DNA of 39,233 bases from Mucilaginibacter sp. L196 (GTDB lineage: Bacteria; Bacteroidota; Bacteroidia; Sphingobacteriales; Sphingobacteriaceae), in contig NZ_LMUO01000015.1 of NCBI RefSeq assembly GCF_009765905.1, positions 509,995-549,227 on the forward strand, given 5' to 3'. A program made the position numbers and the translations under genes. The notes below the pieces were generated by a model that worked only from the letters and a program-made list of their open reading frames with translations, searched no databases and was not told the origin of the DNA. Below, piece by piece: positions 15,545 through 23,317 of this stretch (position 1 is its first letter; every line of letters starts with the position of its first letter).

Positions 15545-16396
15545 TTACTTACACAACTCCCAAATCTTCACCGCCTCAACCGCCTCTTTCACATCATGTA
15601 CCCGCAAAATATCAGTACCTTTATTTAGCGCGATGGCATTCAGGGCCGTAGTCCCGTTCAAAGCATCATCTGCACTTACGCCAAGTTCATTATAGATCAT
15701 CCGCTTGCGCGATATCCCCACCAAAACCGGCAGTTGCAGCACATTAAAATCCTGCAAGCGCTTCATCAGCGTATAGCTATGTTCTGCTTTCTTGGCGAAA
15801 CCAAAACCGGGATCGATGATCACATCCTTTACCCCCAGTTGCTTAAGCTGATGATATTTCTTTACAAAATAATCAAACACCTCATCAAACACATTTTCAT
15901 AATCAGCCTGCTGAACCATGTTTTGCGGCGTGCCCTTCATATGCATTAAAATATAAGGCACCTGCAATTTAGCAACGGTAGCAAACATTCCGCTATCCAA
16001 TTCCCCGCCCGAAATATCGTTGATGATATGCGCCCCCGAATTAATAGCTGCCTCCGCAACTACCGCCCGAAAGGTATCAATCGATAAAGCCGCATCCGGA
16101 TAAGCAGTCGCAATAGCCTCAACCGCAGGCAAAAGTCTATCCATTTCTTCCTGTGCCGATATATCCGCAGCACCCGGGCGCGAGGAGTATGCGCCTAGGT
16201 CTAAAAAGGTAGCGCCATCTGTCAGCATCTTACCCGCCTGCTCCAATACCGAACTTACATCCTGCTTGCGACTGCCTGTGAAAAAAGAATCGGGCGTAAG
16301 GTTAATTATCCCCATTACTTTGGGTTGGCTTAAATCTATCAATTTACCGCCCGCGTTTAGGGTAACCTTTTTATGAAAAAACGTATCTTTAGCCAC
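15545..16396 (-). CDS. folP: Dihydropteroate synthase
   Basis: A 283-residue TIM-barrel enzyme joining 6-hydroxymethyl-7,8-dihydropterin pyrophosphate with p-aminobenzoate in folate synthesis, cytoplasmic. Signature residues are all present: N32 in IINLTPDSFF, D66 in FLDLGAYSSRPG (loop 2), D106 in LSIDTF, N127-D128 in HIINDISGG, D195 in IIDPGFGFAKK with K203, K231 in GISRKRM, and R265-x-H267 in LRVHD. Length and order match the family. It is transcribed away from the DUF1599 gene, a divergent arrangement with a 72-base gap. A TACCTTTA-like motif in that gap, near 16410, may be its -7 element. Confidence 0.97.
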   Translation of the reverse strand: MAKDTFFHKKVTLNAGGKLIDLSQPKVMGIINLTPDSFFTGSRKQDVSSVLEQAGKMLTDGATFLDLGAYSSRPGAADISAQEEMDRLLPAVEAIATAYPDAALSIDTFRAVVAEAAINSGAHIINDISGGELDSGMFATVAKLQVPYILMHMKGTPQNMVQQADYENVFDEVFDYFVKKYHQLKQLGVKDVIIDPGFGFAKKAEHSYTLMKRLQDFNVLQLPVLVGISRKRMIYNELGVSADDALNGTTALNAIALNKGTDILRVHDVKEAVEAVKIWELCK

Positions 16397-16468
16397 AGAT
16401 TTTTTTGTTGTAAAGGTAAAACATCTTTATAAATTAACAGCGGCAACAAACCCACACATTACAATACT

Positions 16469-17011
16469 TTGAGCAATACATCTATAGAGTACGACGCGGT
16501 AATAAACACCTGTAAAGGGCTTTTCATTAAAAAAACCCATGACTATGGCACGGCATGGCGCATCCTCCGCCCGGAATCCATAACCGACCAGATATTTATC
16601 AAAGCGCAGCGTATCCGCACCCTCGAAGAAAAAAAAGTATCCAAGGTTGATGAAGATATCACCAGCGAATACATCGGCATCGTAAACTATTGCGTTATCG
16701 CCATGATGCAGCTGGAATCAACTGCTGACACGCCATTAGAGATCCCGGCAGAACAGGCAGGTGCACTGTTTGATGCGAAAGTGAAGGAAACCAAGGAACT
16801 GATGTCGGCCAAAAACCACGATTACGGCGAGGCCTGGCGTGATATGCGCATCAGCTCCCTAACCGACCTGATTTTGATGAAACTGCTGCGTGTTAAACAA
16901 ATTGAAGATAACAAAGGCCAAACCCTCGCATCCGAAGGCATAAAAGCCAATTATCAGGATATGCTAAACTATGCCGTTTTTGCGTTAATAAAACTTACAC
17001 CGGCTCCTTAA
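16469..17011 (+). CDS. DUF1599-domain protein, internally duplicated
   Basis: A 180-residue protein built of two similar halves: residues 8-83 and 101-177 each contain the motif HDYGxAWR (H24 in THDYGTAWRILR, H117 in NHDYGEAWRDMR). Each continues with a helix of the IxxKxxRxxxLE type and ends with NYxVxAxxxL. This is the DUF1599 family, listed in Pfam as nucleotide-modification-associated domain 1; the function is unproven. Translation must start at TTG (16469), since the next in-frame ATG is at residue 79. It begins a plus-strand run: the DoxX-like gene starts 16 bases after its stop. Confidence 0.9.
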   Translation: MSNTSIEYDAVINTCKGLFIKKTHDYGTAWRILRPESITDQIFIKAQRIRTLEEKKVSKVDEDITSEYIGIVNYCVIAMMQLESTADTPLEIPAEQAGALFDAKVKETKELMSAKNHDYGEAWRDMRISSLTDLILMKLLRVKQIEDNKGQTLASEGIKANYQDMLNYAVFALIKLTPAP

Positions 17012-17027
17012 TACAGGTACAATCATC

Positions 17028-18200
17028 ATGGCAAACACCAAATCGGGCAACAGTTCTTCAATTATATGGGTGTCGCGCATATTCGTGGGGCTGCTGTTTA
17101 TTTTTTCGGGGCTGATAAAAGCTAATGACCCACTTGGTTTTTCTTATAAGCTCGAAGAATACTTCGAGGTTTTCCATATCACTTTTTTGAATGATCTGGC
17201 GCTAAGCCTGGCCATTATTTTATGTGCATTGGAGATGATCCTTGGCTTTGCCCTGCTTATCGGCGTCCGCGCCAAACAGGTAGCCTGGGGATTGTTATTG
17301 CTGATTATTTTCTTTGCATTCTTAACCTTCTATTCTGCCGCCTTTAAGGTAGTAACTACCTGTGGCTGTTTTGGCGATGCGATTGTGCTAACGCCATGGC
17401 AATCATTCAGCAAAGATCTGGTTTTATTGTTGCTGATTATTGTACTGTTCCGCAACCGCGATAAGATCAACCCGCTATTCAAACCCAAAACCGGTGATTA
17501 TTCATTAATAATAGCTACCGTTGTTGCCTTGGGCGTTGGCTTTTACACCTACAACTATTTGCCGGTATTGGATTTTCTTCCATATAAAGTTGGCACTAAC
17601 ATCCCCGACGAAATGAAGATTCCGCCCGGTGCGCCGACAGATGAGTACGAAGAGATCTATCAGCTTAAAAATAAAACTACCGGTGCCACCAAGTCCATGA
17701 ACGATAAGGAGTACATCAAAAGCAACATTTGGAAGGACAGTACCTGGCAGATCATCGGCACACCGGAATCGCGCCTGGTTAAAAAAGGCTTCACCCCAAA
17801 AATTCAAAACTTGTCGATACAGGATGCACAGCGTAACGATTATACCAAGGAGTTACTATCAAACCCTTTCTATAGCCTTGTAATTGTAACGGACGATCTG
17901 CATAAAGCAAACCTTACTGCTCTAGGCAACCTCAACGCGCTTTGCATCAACCTAATTCAGAATTACAATATGCGTACCATCCTGCTTACCTCAAACTCCG
18001 CCGCGGATGCCGAGGCTTTTGCCAAAGCGCATCATTTGGTGAGCGAAATTTATTATGTTGATGGCGTGCCGCTAAAATCAATGGTACGTGCAAATCCGGG
18101 TGTAATATTGCTGAAGAACGGTACTATCGTGAACAAATGGCACTACCATACCGTACCGACATATGATGAACTGGTAAAACAATATCTTCAACAACAATGA
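17028..18200 (+). CDS. DoxX/MauE-like membrane protein, BT_3928 family
   Basis: A 390-residue protein. Residues 10-145 hold four transmembrane helices of the DoxX/MauE type, including VSRIFVGLLFIFSGLIKANDPLG and a conserved cysteine pair in VVTTCGCFGD. A further TM is near 157-175. The rest (about 180-390) is an extracytoplasmic, thioredoxin-like domain (LVIVTDDL..., PGVILLKNGTIVNKWHYHTVPTYDEL) without a CxxC active site. The C-G-C pair between helices may take part in thiol redox, as in MauE. In Bacteroidota this gene regularly follows the DUF1599 gene. The downstream permease ATG lies 1 base after its stop, implying translational coupling. Confidence 0.88.
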   Translation: MANTKSGNSSSIIWVSRIFVGLLFIFSGLIKANDPLGFSYKLEEYFEVFHITFLNDLALSLAIILCALEMILGFALLIGVRAKQVAWGLLLLIIFFAFLTFYSAAFKVVTTCGCFGDAIVLTPWQSFSKDLVLLLLIIVLFRNRDKINPLFKPKTGDYSLIIATVVALGVGFYTYNYLPVLDFLPYKVGTNIPDEMKIPPGAPTDEYEEIYQLKNKTTGATKSMNDKEYIKSNIWKDSTWQIIGTPESRLVKKGFTPKIQNLSIQDAQRNDYTKELLSNPFYSLVIVTDDLHKANLTALGNLNALCINLIQNYNMRTILLTSNSAADAEAFAKAHHLVSEIYYVDGVPLKSMVRANPGVILLKNGTIVNKWHYHTVPTYDELVKQYLQQQ

Positions 18201-18201
18201 T

Positions 18202-19260
18202 ATGATCACTTACCTGCTGCGTAAACTGGTATATGGGCTTGCGGTAATGCTGGGTATTGTGGTAGTGGTTTTTTTCCTGTTCAATATTTTACCGGTCGAT
18301 CCCGCCCGCATGACGCAGGGCCAGCGTGCCGATGTGCAATCCCTGCAAGCCGTTCGCAAGGAGTTTGGTTTGGATAAACCAATTCCTGTACAATTCGCTT
18401 ATTATTTGAACGATCTTTCGCCTATCGGCATCCACGCTAATACGCCGGAAGAGCAGCAGCGCTATCATTATATAAAATTGTTCCCGGTTTCATCCACTAA
18501 GGTTATCGCCCTAAAATGGCCCTACCTACGCCGTTCCTACCAAACCCGCAAAGATGTTACCTCGCTTTTGATTGAGGTAGTACCTAACACGCTGGTACTG
18601 GCAACCACCGCCATGTTCTTCGCCATCATCATCGGTGGTTTTTTAGGCATCATCAGCGCCGTCCATCAAAATACATGGATCGACAGGCTGGCGGTAGGTT
18701 TTTCAACCCTCGGTATTTCCGCGCCATCCTTCTTCGCGGGTATTATCATCGCCTGGATATTTGGTTTTGTGCTGAGTAAATACACAGGGCTTAACATGTC
18801 GGGCAGTTTATACAGCTATGATCCTTTCTGTGGGGAAGTGCTCACGCTAAAGAATTTGATTCTGCCGATGATCACTTTGGGGTTGCGTCCACTGGCTATC
18901 ATCGTACAATTAACCCGCAGTGCCATGCTGGATGTTTTGGGCCAGGATTATATCCGTACCGCCAAAGCAAAGGGGTTAAGCGATAGTGCCATCATTTATC
19001 GCCATGCCTTAAAAAACGCGCTTAACCCGGTGGTAACTGCCGTGGCTAACTGGTTCGCTGGTTTAATGGCGGGTTCCTTTTTTGTGGAATATGTGTTTGG
19101 CTACAACGGTTTAGGCAAAACCACGGTGGATGCACTGGAAATGTCGGACTTCCCGGTAGTAATGGGTTCCATACTTTTTATCGCATTTATTTTTGTAGTG
19201 ATCAATATTTTGGTAGATGTTGCTTATGTTTGGATCGACCCAAGAGTAAAGCTCTCTTAG
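18202..19260 (+). CDS. OppB/DppB-type ABC transporter permease
   Basis: A 352-residue permease of the binding-protein-dependent type. It begins with the hallmark helix MITYLLRKLVYGLAVMLGIV and VFFLFNILPVDPARM, then a periplasmic loop (about 50-120), and TMs near 130-150, 165-190, 215-240, 270-300 and 318-340. The EAA coupling loop is DYIRTAKAKGLSDSAIIYRHALKNALNP. The family imports oligopeptides or dipeptides across the inner membrane. The loop about 60-115 is longer than usual. Companion OppC, OppD, OppF and substrate-binding genes are not in the window. Its ATG follows the BT_3928 stop by one base. Confidence 0.92.
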   Translation: MITYLLRKLVYGLAVMLGIVVVVFFLFNILPVDPARMTQGQRADVQSLQAVRKEFGLDKPIPVQFAYYLNDLSPIGIHANTPEEQQRYHYIKLFPVSSTKVIALKWPYLRRSYQTRKDVTSLLIEVVPNTLVLATTAMFFAIIIGGFLGIISAVHQNTWIDRLAVGFSTLGISAPSFFAGIIIAWIFGFVLSKYTGLNMSGSLYSYDPFCGEVLTLKNLILPMITLGLRPLAIIVQLTRSAMLDVLGQDYIRTAKAKGLSDSAIIYRHALKNALNPVVTAVANWFAGLMAGSFFVEYVFGYNGLGKTTVDALEMSDFPVVMGSILFIAFIFVVINILVDVAYVWIDPRVKLS

Positions 19261-19271
19261 ATGCTGTTAAA

Positions 19272-19388
19272 AAAACCATGTCATTGCGAGGAGGAACGAC
19301 GAAGCAAACTCGTCGCATGCAGATGAACGCGACGAGTTTGCTTCGCCGCACGGGCTCTGCGAATCCCTGCTCGCAATGACATGGTTTT
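19272..19388. repeat. Long palindromic repeat, CATTGCGAGGAGGAACGACGAAGCA family
   Basis: AAAACCATGTCATTGCGAG (from 19272) is inverted as CTCGCAATGACATGGTTTT (ending 19388), and an inner pair GACGAAGCAAACTCGTCGC / GCGACGAGTTTGCTTCGCC is also inverted. It lies directly after the permease stop and could act as a transcription end point. Confidence 0.8.
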
Positions 19389-19407
19389 ACATTTTTAAAC
19401 AGCTTAT

Positions 19408-19415
19408 TATTTTTG
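19408..19415 (+). promoter_or_regulatory. Possible -7 element TATTTTTG for aroK
   Basis: Matches TANNTTTG and lies 38 bases before the GTG start. The upstream -33 position is only T-rich (TGGTTTT), so this is a weak call. Confidence 0.35.
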
Positions 19416-19452
19416 TGGTTTATAGTTCATCGTAAAATTTATAGATATAGAA

Positions 19453-19980
19453 GTGAATAACAGTTCAAACAAACCGGATTTGGTGTTTTTTATAGGATTT
19501 ATGGGCTGCGGCAAAACTACATGGAGCCGCAAACTGGCTGCCCATCTAGGTTATGAATTTGTTGATCTTGACCACCTGCTGGAAGAACAATTAGGCATGA
19601 CCATCGCCGAATATTTCTCCAGCTTTGGCGAAGATGCTTTCCGTAAACTGGAATCCGACATCCTGAAACAAACTGTATTCGCTGAAAATGCCATCATCTC
19701 TACCGGGGGCGGCCTGCCTTGTTTTTTCGACCATATGGAATGGATGAATGCCAACGGCAAAACCGTCTATATCAAATTGTCACCCAAAACGCTGGTCGAC
19801 CGATTAGAAAAAGGTAAAGCAAAACGCCCCTTGCTGCGCGATAAGCATGGCGACGAACTATTGAACTTCATTACCGATAAATTAGCTGAACGCGAAGGGT
19901 TTTACCTGCAAGCCAGCCATATTGCCGATGGCATAAGCCTGAGCGTAGAAGGCCTGGAAGCACTTATCCAAAGCAAATGA
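19453..19980 (+). CDS. aroK: Shikimate kinase
   Basis: A 175-residue P-loop kinase phosphorylating shikimate in aromatic amino acid synthesis, cytoplasmic. Walker A is G15-FMGCGKTT-23. The DLD pair D38/D40 and R in FRKLES bind shikimate, GGGLPCF forms the glycine-rich substrate loop, and the lid arginine is in KAKRPLL. The start is GTG at 19453; no ATG lies before the P-loop. Length fits the family. It is separated from the permease gene by a long palindromic repeat and probably has its own promoter. Confidence 0.96.
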   Translation: MNNSSNKPDLVFFIGFMGCGKTTWSRKLAAHLGYEFVDLDHLLEEQLGMTIAEYFSSFGEDAFRKLESDILKQTVFAENAIISTGGGLPCFFDHMEWMNANGKTVYIKLSPKTLVDRLEKGKAKRPLLRDKHGDELLNFITDKLAEREGFYLQASHIADGISLSVEGLEALIQSK

Positions 19981-20062
19981 TTACACCGGAACATAGTTTA
20001 TTATCCATCTACTTTAAAATAACTTAGCTGAAACTATCTTTATTAAACGTTGTTGAGCTTTT

Positions 20063-20374
20063 ATGGACCATAATGTATATTTACTAGCCACCGATCCTAA
20101 AAATTCTTGCCGGGACGTGATACATTCAAGGGATACCGCTTTAAAAATCAGGGTATTTTGCCTTGACAATGAAAAGTTCACCGTAAACGAGAACGAGATA
20201 CAGCTATTCGGCTACGCCGACCATAAATTATACGCCTTTGAAACCATTAACATTGTAGCCGAAGACGCGCTCGATGTAGTAGGAGCCATCCAATGGTATG
20301 CCGATTACATAGGCGTACCCGAAATGGAGATCCTTCCTGATGATCCCAGACATGGGCAGGATATTGCGATGTAA
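20063..20374 (+). CDS. Conserved small protein of unknown function, 103 aa
   Basis: A soluble acidic protein beginning MDHNVYLLATDPKNSCRDVIHSRD, with KFTVNENEIQLFGYADHKLYAFETINIVAEDALDVVGAIQWYADYIG and an acidic C-terminus PEMEILPDDPRHGQD. The alternating strand/helix pattern and absence of low-complexity sequence argue for a real gene. No signal peptide, TM or recognised motif is present. It lies 82 bases downstream of aroK on the same strand and may be cotranscribed with it. No family is recognised. Confidence 0.7.
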   Translation: MDHNVYLLATDPKNSCRDVIHSRDTALKIRVFCLDNEKFTVNENEIQLFGYADHKLYAFETINIVAEDALDVVGAIQWYADYIGVPEMEILPDDPRHGQDIAM

Positions 20375-20430
20375 TACTCTAATTGAAATAGGTTTCTGTA
20401 ATTTCTATTGTACTAAATAACTTATGTGTG

Positions 20431-20505
20431 GGGTGTCATCCTGAGCGTAGTCGAAGGGTGAGCGCAGAGGCCCACTCGAATGCTTCGAATACCTTAGCAT
20501 GACCC
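20431..20505. repeat. Palindromic repeat, TGAGCGTAGTCGAAG family, copy 2
   Basis: GGGTGTCATCCTGAGCGTAG and TCGAAGGGTGAGCGCAGAGG match copies at 11541 and 38919. The right arm is degraded (CTTCGAATACCTTAGCATGACCC). Confidence 0.75.
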
Positions 20506-20510
20506 ATACT

Positions 20511-20533
20511 GGTTTCAGTCACAGACTGAAACC
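20511..20533. repeat. Triloop hairpin H1, AGTC-ACA-GACT core
   Basis: Ten-base perfect arms GGTTTCAGTC and GACTGAAACC around ACA. First of five such hairpins around the RAYT remnant. Confidence 0.75.
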
Positions 20534-20542
20534 CTGGATGAT

Positions 20543-20559
20543 GACAGTTTGTAACTGTC
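20543..20559. repeat. Triloop hairpin H2, AGTT-TGT-AACT core
   Basis: Arms GACAGTT and AACTGTC around TGT. It ends four bases before the stop codon of the RAYT remnant. Confidence 0.75.
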
Positions 20560-20562
20560 TAT

Positions 20563-20664
20563 CTAATACAATAAAACCACATCCAGAAAACCCTTTGTAC
20601 CAGCGTAATCTCTTGCGCTACTATAAACATAATATTCGGGCTCTTCAACTATACCTTTATGGCC
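20563..20664 (-). pseudogene. C-terminal remnant of a REP-associated tyrosine transposase (RAYT)
   Basis: Reading the minus strand from 20664 to the stop at 20563-20565 gives 33 codons containing GIVEEPEYYVYSSARDYAG followed by TKGFLDVVLLY. The string GIV-x-x-PE-x-Y-x-(Y/F)SSARDYAG-x-KG is the characteristic C-terminal end of Y1/IS200-like RAYT (TnpA-REP) proteins, where it follows an HNPV motif. Upstream in frame the match fades (LYPGH), then a stop occurs, and the HUH and tyrosine catalytic parts are absent. The gene is thus a dead fragment. Triloop hairpins flank it on both sides, as expected for a RAYT with its palindromic elements. Confidence 0.75.
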
Positions 20665-20776
20665 TGGATAAAGCATCTACCCATTCCACTAGGGCAAAAG
20701 TTATAAAATAAATTTCCTGGCTATCATGTATGCGGTATTTGGAACGCATAATTATAATTGACATGGTTTAGTTGGG

Positions 20777-20795
20777 AGAAAGTTACAAACTTTCT
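20777..20795. repeat. Triloop hairpin H3, AGTT-ACA-AACT core
   Basis: Arms AGAAAGTT and AACTTTCT around ACA, on the 5' side of the RAYT remnant. Confidence 0.75.
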
Positions 20796-20807
20796 TTGAT
20801 CTGTAGA

Positions 20808-20826
20808 CTTCAGTTATAAACTGAAG
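20808..20826. repeat. Triloop hairpin H4, AGTT-ATA-AACT core
   Basis: Arms CTTCAGTT and AACTGAAG around ATA, 12 bases from H3. Confidence 0.75.
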
Positions 20827-20947
20827 CCAGTGGGGGGATGGAATATTGGGTATAGTAATCATCTAGCTTATATTAATGGATTGTAATATAACAATATTAG
20901 AATGCACTGTGCTGTCCGAAATTCCCCAAATAGGACGATCATGGCTA

Positions 20948-20960
20948 TAGTCTGCGACTA
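20948..20960. repeat. Triloop hairpin H5, AGTC-TGC-GACT core, short
   Basis: Arms TAGTC and GACTA around TGC; the outer stem is imperfect. It ends three bases from the GH3 stop codon and could help end that transcript. Confidence 0.55.
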
Positions 20961-20963
20961 AAG

Positions 20964-22484
20964 TTATCCAACCAGCTCCATCATCTTCAAAATACTATCA
21001 ATATATTCCCGGTTGTTGGCAAGGCGAGGCACCTTATTTTGGCCACCTAGTTTGCCTTTTTCCTTTAGCCAGTTAAAGAAAGTCCCCTCAGGTGCCCTGC
21101 GCACCAGCGGACGGCGCAGCGCCATATCTTTAAACCGCTTGGCATCGTAATCCGAGTTGATGCGGCGCAGGGTTTCATCCAGCAGGTCAACAAAACGGTC
21201 AAACTCTGCGGGTTTTTGCTCAAATTCTATGATCCATTCATGCGCGCCGCATTCATCGCCATTAAAATAAACCGGCGCGGCGGTATAATCGCGAATGATA
21301 GCGCCTGTCTGACTGCAAGCTTCAGCCAAAGCACGCTCCGCGTTATCAATAATCAATTCTTCGCCAAAGGCATTAATAAAGTGCTTGGTACGCCCGGTAA
21401 TTTGTATGCGGAAAGGTGAAAGCGATGTAAAACGAATAGTATCACCAATCATATAGCGCCACAAACCTGCATTGGTACTAATGATAAGCGCATAGTTTTT
21501 ATCTAAAGCAACTTCATCAAGCGTAAGCGTTTTGGGGTTATCCTCGCCGATGTTTTCCAAAGGCAAAAACTCGTAGAAAATGCCATAATCCAGCATCAAT
21601 AACATATCTCCCGAATCAAAGCTATCCTGTATGCCAAAGAAGCCTTCAGAGGCATTATAAGTTTCCAGGTAATACATCTCGTTGTTAGGGATCAGCTTTT
21701 TAAACTGATCGCGGTACGGGGTAAAATTAACTGCGCCATGAAAATAAAGTTCCAAATTGGGCCATACCTCTAGTAAATTCTTTTTACCGGTAATTTCCAG
21801 TATGCGCTTAAACAGCAAAAGGTTCCAGGTAGGCACACCACTGATGCTGGTTACATTCACATCTTTGGTGGCGTAGGCCATTTTCTCTATCTTTTCCTCA
21901 AAGTTTTCTATCAGGGCGATGTCGAGGTGAGGGGTGCGATAAAATTCCGCCCACAAAGGCAGGTTTTTCATAATTACCGCCGATAGGTCACCAAACGATG
22001 CATCGGGATGCAGTTGATTTACTTGATTACTACCGCCTAAGGTCAAACTCTTGCCGGTAAATATGCGCGCATCAGGCCTTTCGTTAAAATAGAGGGTCAG
22101 CATATCCTTACCACCTTTAAAATGGCATTCCTCTAAGGATTCTTCACTTACCGGGATGAATTTACTGCGGTCGCTGGTAGTGCCCGATGATTTGGCAAAC
22201 CAGCGTATACCCGAGTGCCAAAGTACATTCTGTTCGCCTTTAAGCATACGCTCAATATAAGGCTTCAGGGTATCGTAGTTTTGGATCGGCACCCGCTCCT
22301 TAAATTGCTCAAGCCTGCCAATACTTTTATATTGATAAAGCTTGCCCCATTCGGTTTGCTCTGCGCCTGAAATCAATTGTTCAAACCATTCCTCCTGTAC
22401 CTCGTTAGGGTATTTCATAAAAAGCTCTATCTGGTGGATGCGCTTTTTCATGAACCAGGTAAAAACGGAGTTAAAAATTGTCAT
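20964..22484 (-). CDS. GH3-family acyl-adenylating enzyme-like protein
   Basis: A 506-residue protein of the GH3 auxin-responsive-promoter family (ANL-type adenylate-forming fold). Visible are an N-terminal helix pair, WFAKSSGTTSDRSKFIPVS near residues 110-128 (the phosphate-binding loop of the family), LETYNASEGFFGIQ near 280, LDEVALDKNYALIISTNAGLWRYMIGDTIRF near 325-355, and the C-terminal RTKHFINAFGEELIIDNAERAL. Plant members conjugate amino acids to hormones; bacterial members, common in Bacteroidota, have no established substrate. It lies 6 bases downstream of lptB and is probably cotranscribed with it. Cytoplasmic, complete length. Confidence 0.92.
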   Translation of the reverse strand: MTIFNSVFTWFMKKRIHQIELFMKYPNEVQEEWFEQLISGAEQTEWGKLYQYKSIGRLEQFKERVPIQNYDTLKPYIERMLKGEQNVLWHSGIRWFAKSSGTTSDRSKFIPVSEESLEECHFKGGKDMLTLYFNERPDARIFTGKSLTLGGSNQVNQLHPDASFGDLSAVIMKNLPLWAEFYRTPHLDIALIENFEEKIEKMAYATKDVNVTSISGVPTWNLLLFKRILEITGKKNLLEVWPNLELYFHGAVNFTPYRDQFKKLIPNNEMYYLETYNASEGFFGIQDSFDSGDMLLMLDYGIFYEFLPLENIGEDNPKTLTLDEVALDKNYALIISTNAGLWRYMIGDTIRFTSLSPFRIQITGRTKHFINAFGEELIIDNAERALAEACSQTGAIIRDYTAAPVYFNGDECGAHEWIIEFEQKPAEFDRFVDLLDETLRRINSDYDAKRFKDMALRRPLVRRAPEGTFFNWLKEKGKLGGQNKVPRLANNREYIDSILKMMELVG

Positions 22485-22490
22485 AGGCTT

Positions 22491-23231
22491 TTATTGGGCG
22501 AAGGTTTTTCTTTTCAGCACGAAGTTGGCGCCAAGGTAAACCTTACGTACCATTTCGTTGGCGGCAAGTACCTCTGGTTCACCTGATTCCAATATCTTTC
22601 CTTCAAACAGCAAATAAGCCCTGTCGGTAATCGACAAAGTTTCCTGCACGTTGTGGTCGGTAATTAAAATGCCGATGTTGCGATGTTTCAACTTGGCAAC
22701 CATGGCTTGTATCTCTTCTACCGCTATCGGGTCAACACCTGCGAAAGGTTCATCCAGCAAAATAAAATTAGGCTCGGCGGCAAGCGCACGGGCAATTTCA
22801 GTACGACGACGTTCGCCACCCGATAGCAAATCGCCACGATTTTTGCGCACTTTATGCAAACTGAACTCGTCTATCAACTCCTCCAACTTCTCTCTTTGGC
22901 GTTCGCGGTTCATATCGCCCATCTCCAAAACCGCTTTTATATTATCTTCAACAGTCAGCTTCCTGAATACGGATGCTTCCTGCGCTAAATAACCAATGCC
23001 TTTTTTAGCCCGGCGATACATCGGGTCTGTAGTAATGTCCTGGTCATCCAAAAATATCTTGCCTTCGTTAGGTTTTATCAACCCCACAATCATATAAAAC
23101 GATGTTGTTTTTCCCGCGCCATTCGGTCCTAATAATCCCACAATTTCGCCCTGCGATACATTGAAGGACACATCATTTACAACCGTACGCTGTTTATATT
23201 TTTTAAGTAGATTATCTGCTCTTAGGTTCAT
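22491..23231 (-). CDS. lptB: Lipopolysaccharide export ABC transporter ATPase
   Basis: A 246-residue ATPase of the LptB2FG complex that extracts lipopolysaccharide from the inner membrane. Walker A GPNGAGKT is at 35-42, the Q-loop [20 protein letters not shown] is LptB-specific, the signature is [16 protein letters not shown], Walker B is [13 protein letters not shown], and the H-loop is [12 protein letters not shown]. The C-terminal [12 protein letters not shown] tail is also typical. It is encoded between recJ and the GH3 gene on the same strand, with a palindromic repeat filling the recJ-lptB gap. Confidence 0.96.
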   Translation of the reverse strand: MNLRADNLLKKYKQRTVVNDVSFNVSQGEIVGLLGPNGAGKTTSFYMIVGLIKPNEGKIFLDDQDITTDPMYRRAKKGIGYLAQEASVFRKLTVEDNIKAVLEMGDMNRERQREKLEELIDEFSLHKVRKNRGDLLSGGERRRTEIARALAAEPNFILLDEPFAGVDPIAVEEIQAMVAKLKHRNIGILITDHNVQETLSITDRAYLLFEGKILESGEPEVLAANEMVRKVYLGANFVLKRKTFAQ

Positions 23232-23232
23232 A

Positions 23233-23317
23233 AACCTCCTCTAAATCTCCCCCCGGTAGGGGAGCCTTTATAATTATGTTATTAAAGCCCTCCCTACCGG
23301 GGAGGGTTTGGGTAGGG
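23233..23317. repeat. GC-rich palindromic repeat filling the recJ-lptB gap
   Basis: CTCCCCCCGGTAGGGGAG and CCCTCCCTACCGGGGAGGG form inverted blocks around an AT-rich centre, followed by TTTGGGTAGGGTT. It occupies the whole space between the recJ stop and the lptB start, so it lies inside any shared transcript. Confidence 0.75.

Larger units (their letters stand above)
20375..20963. other. Gene-poor region with repeats, hairpins and a transposase remnant
   Basis: 589 bases between the 103-aa protein and the end of the GH3 gene. From left to right: a TGAGCGTAGTCGAAG repeat (20431-20505), hairpins H1 and H2, a RAYT C-terminal remnant on the minus strand (20563-20664), hairpins H3 and H4, about 120 bases with no recognised feature, and hairpin H5 immediately beside the GH3 stop codon. 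Confidence 0.75.

Noticed and set aside
20499..20711. 70-codon plus-strand open frame
   Set aside because: It runs through hairpins H1 and H2 and the opposite strand of the RAYT remnant; the minus-strand reading is the recognisable one.
20511..20960. CRISPR array
   Set aside because: Palindromes differ in outer sequence and are irregularly spaced; no constant repeat with equal spacers and no cas genes.
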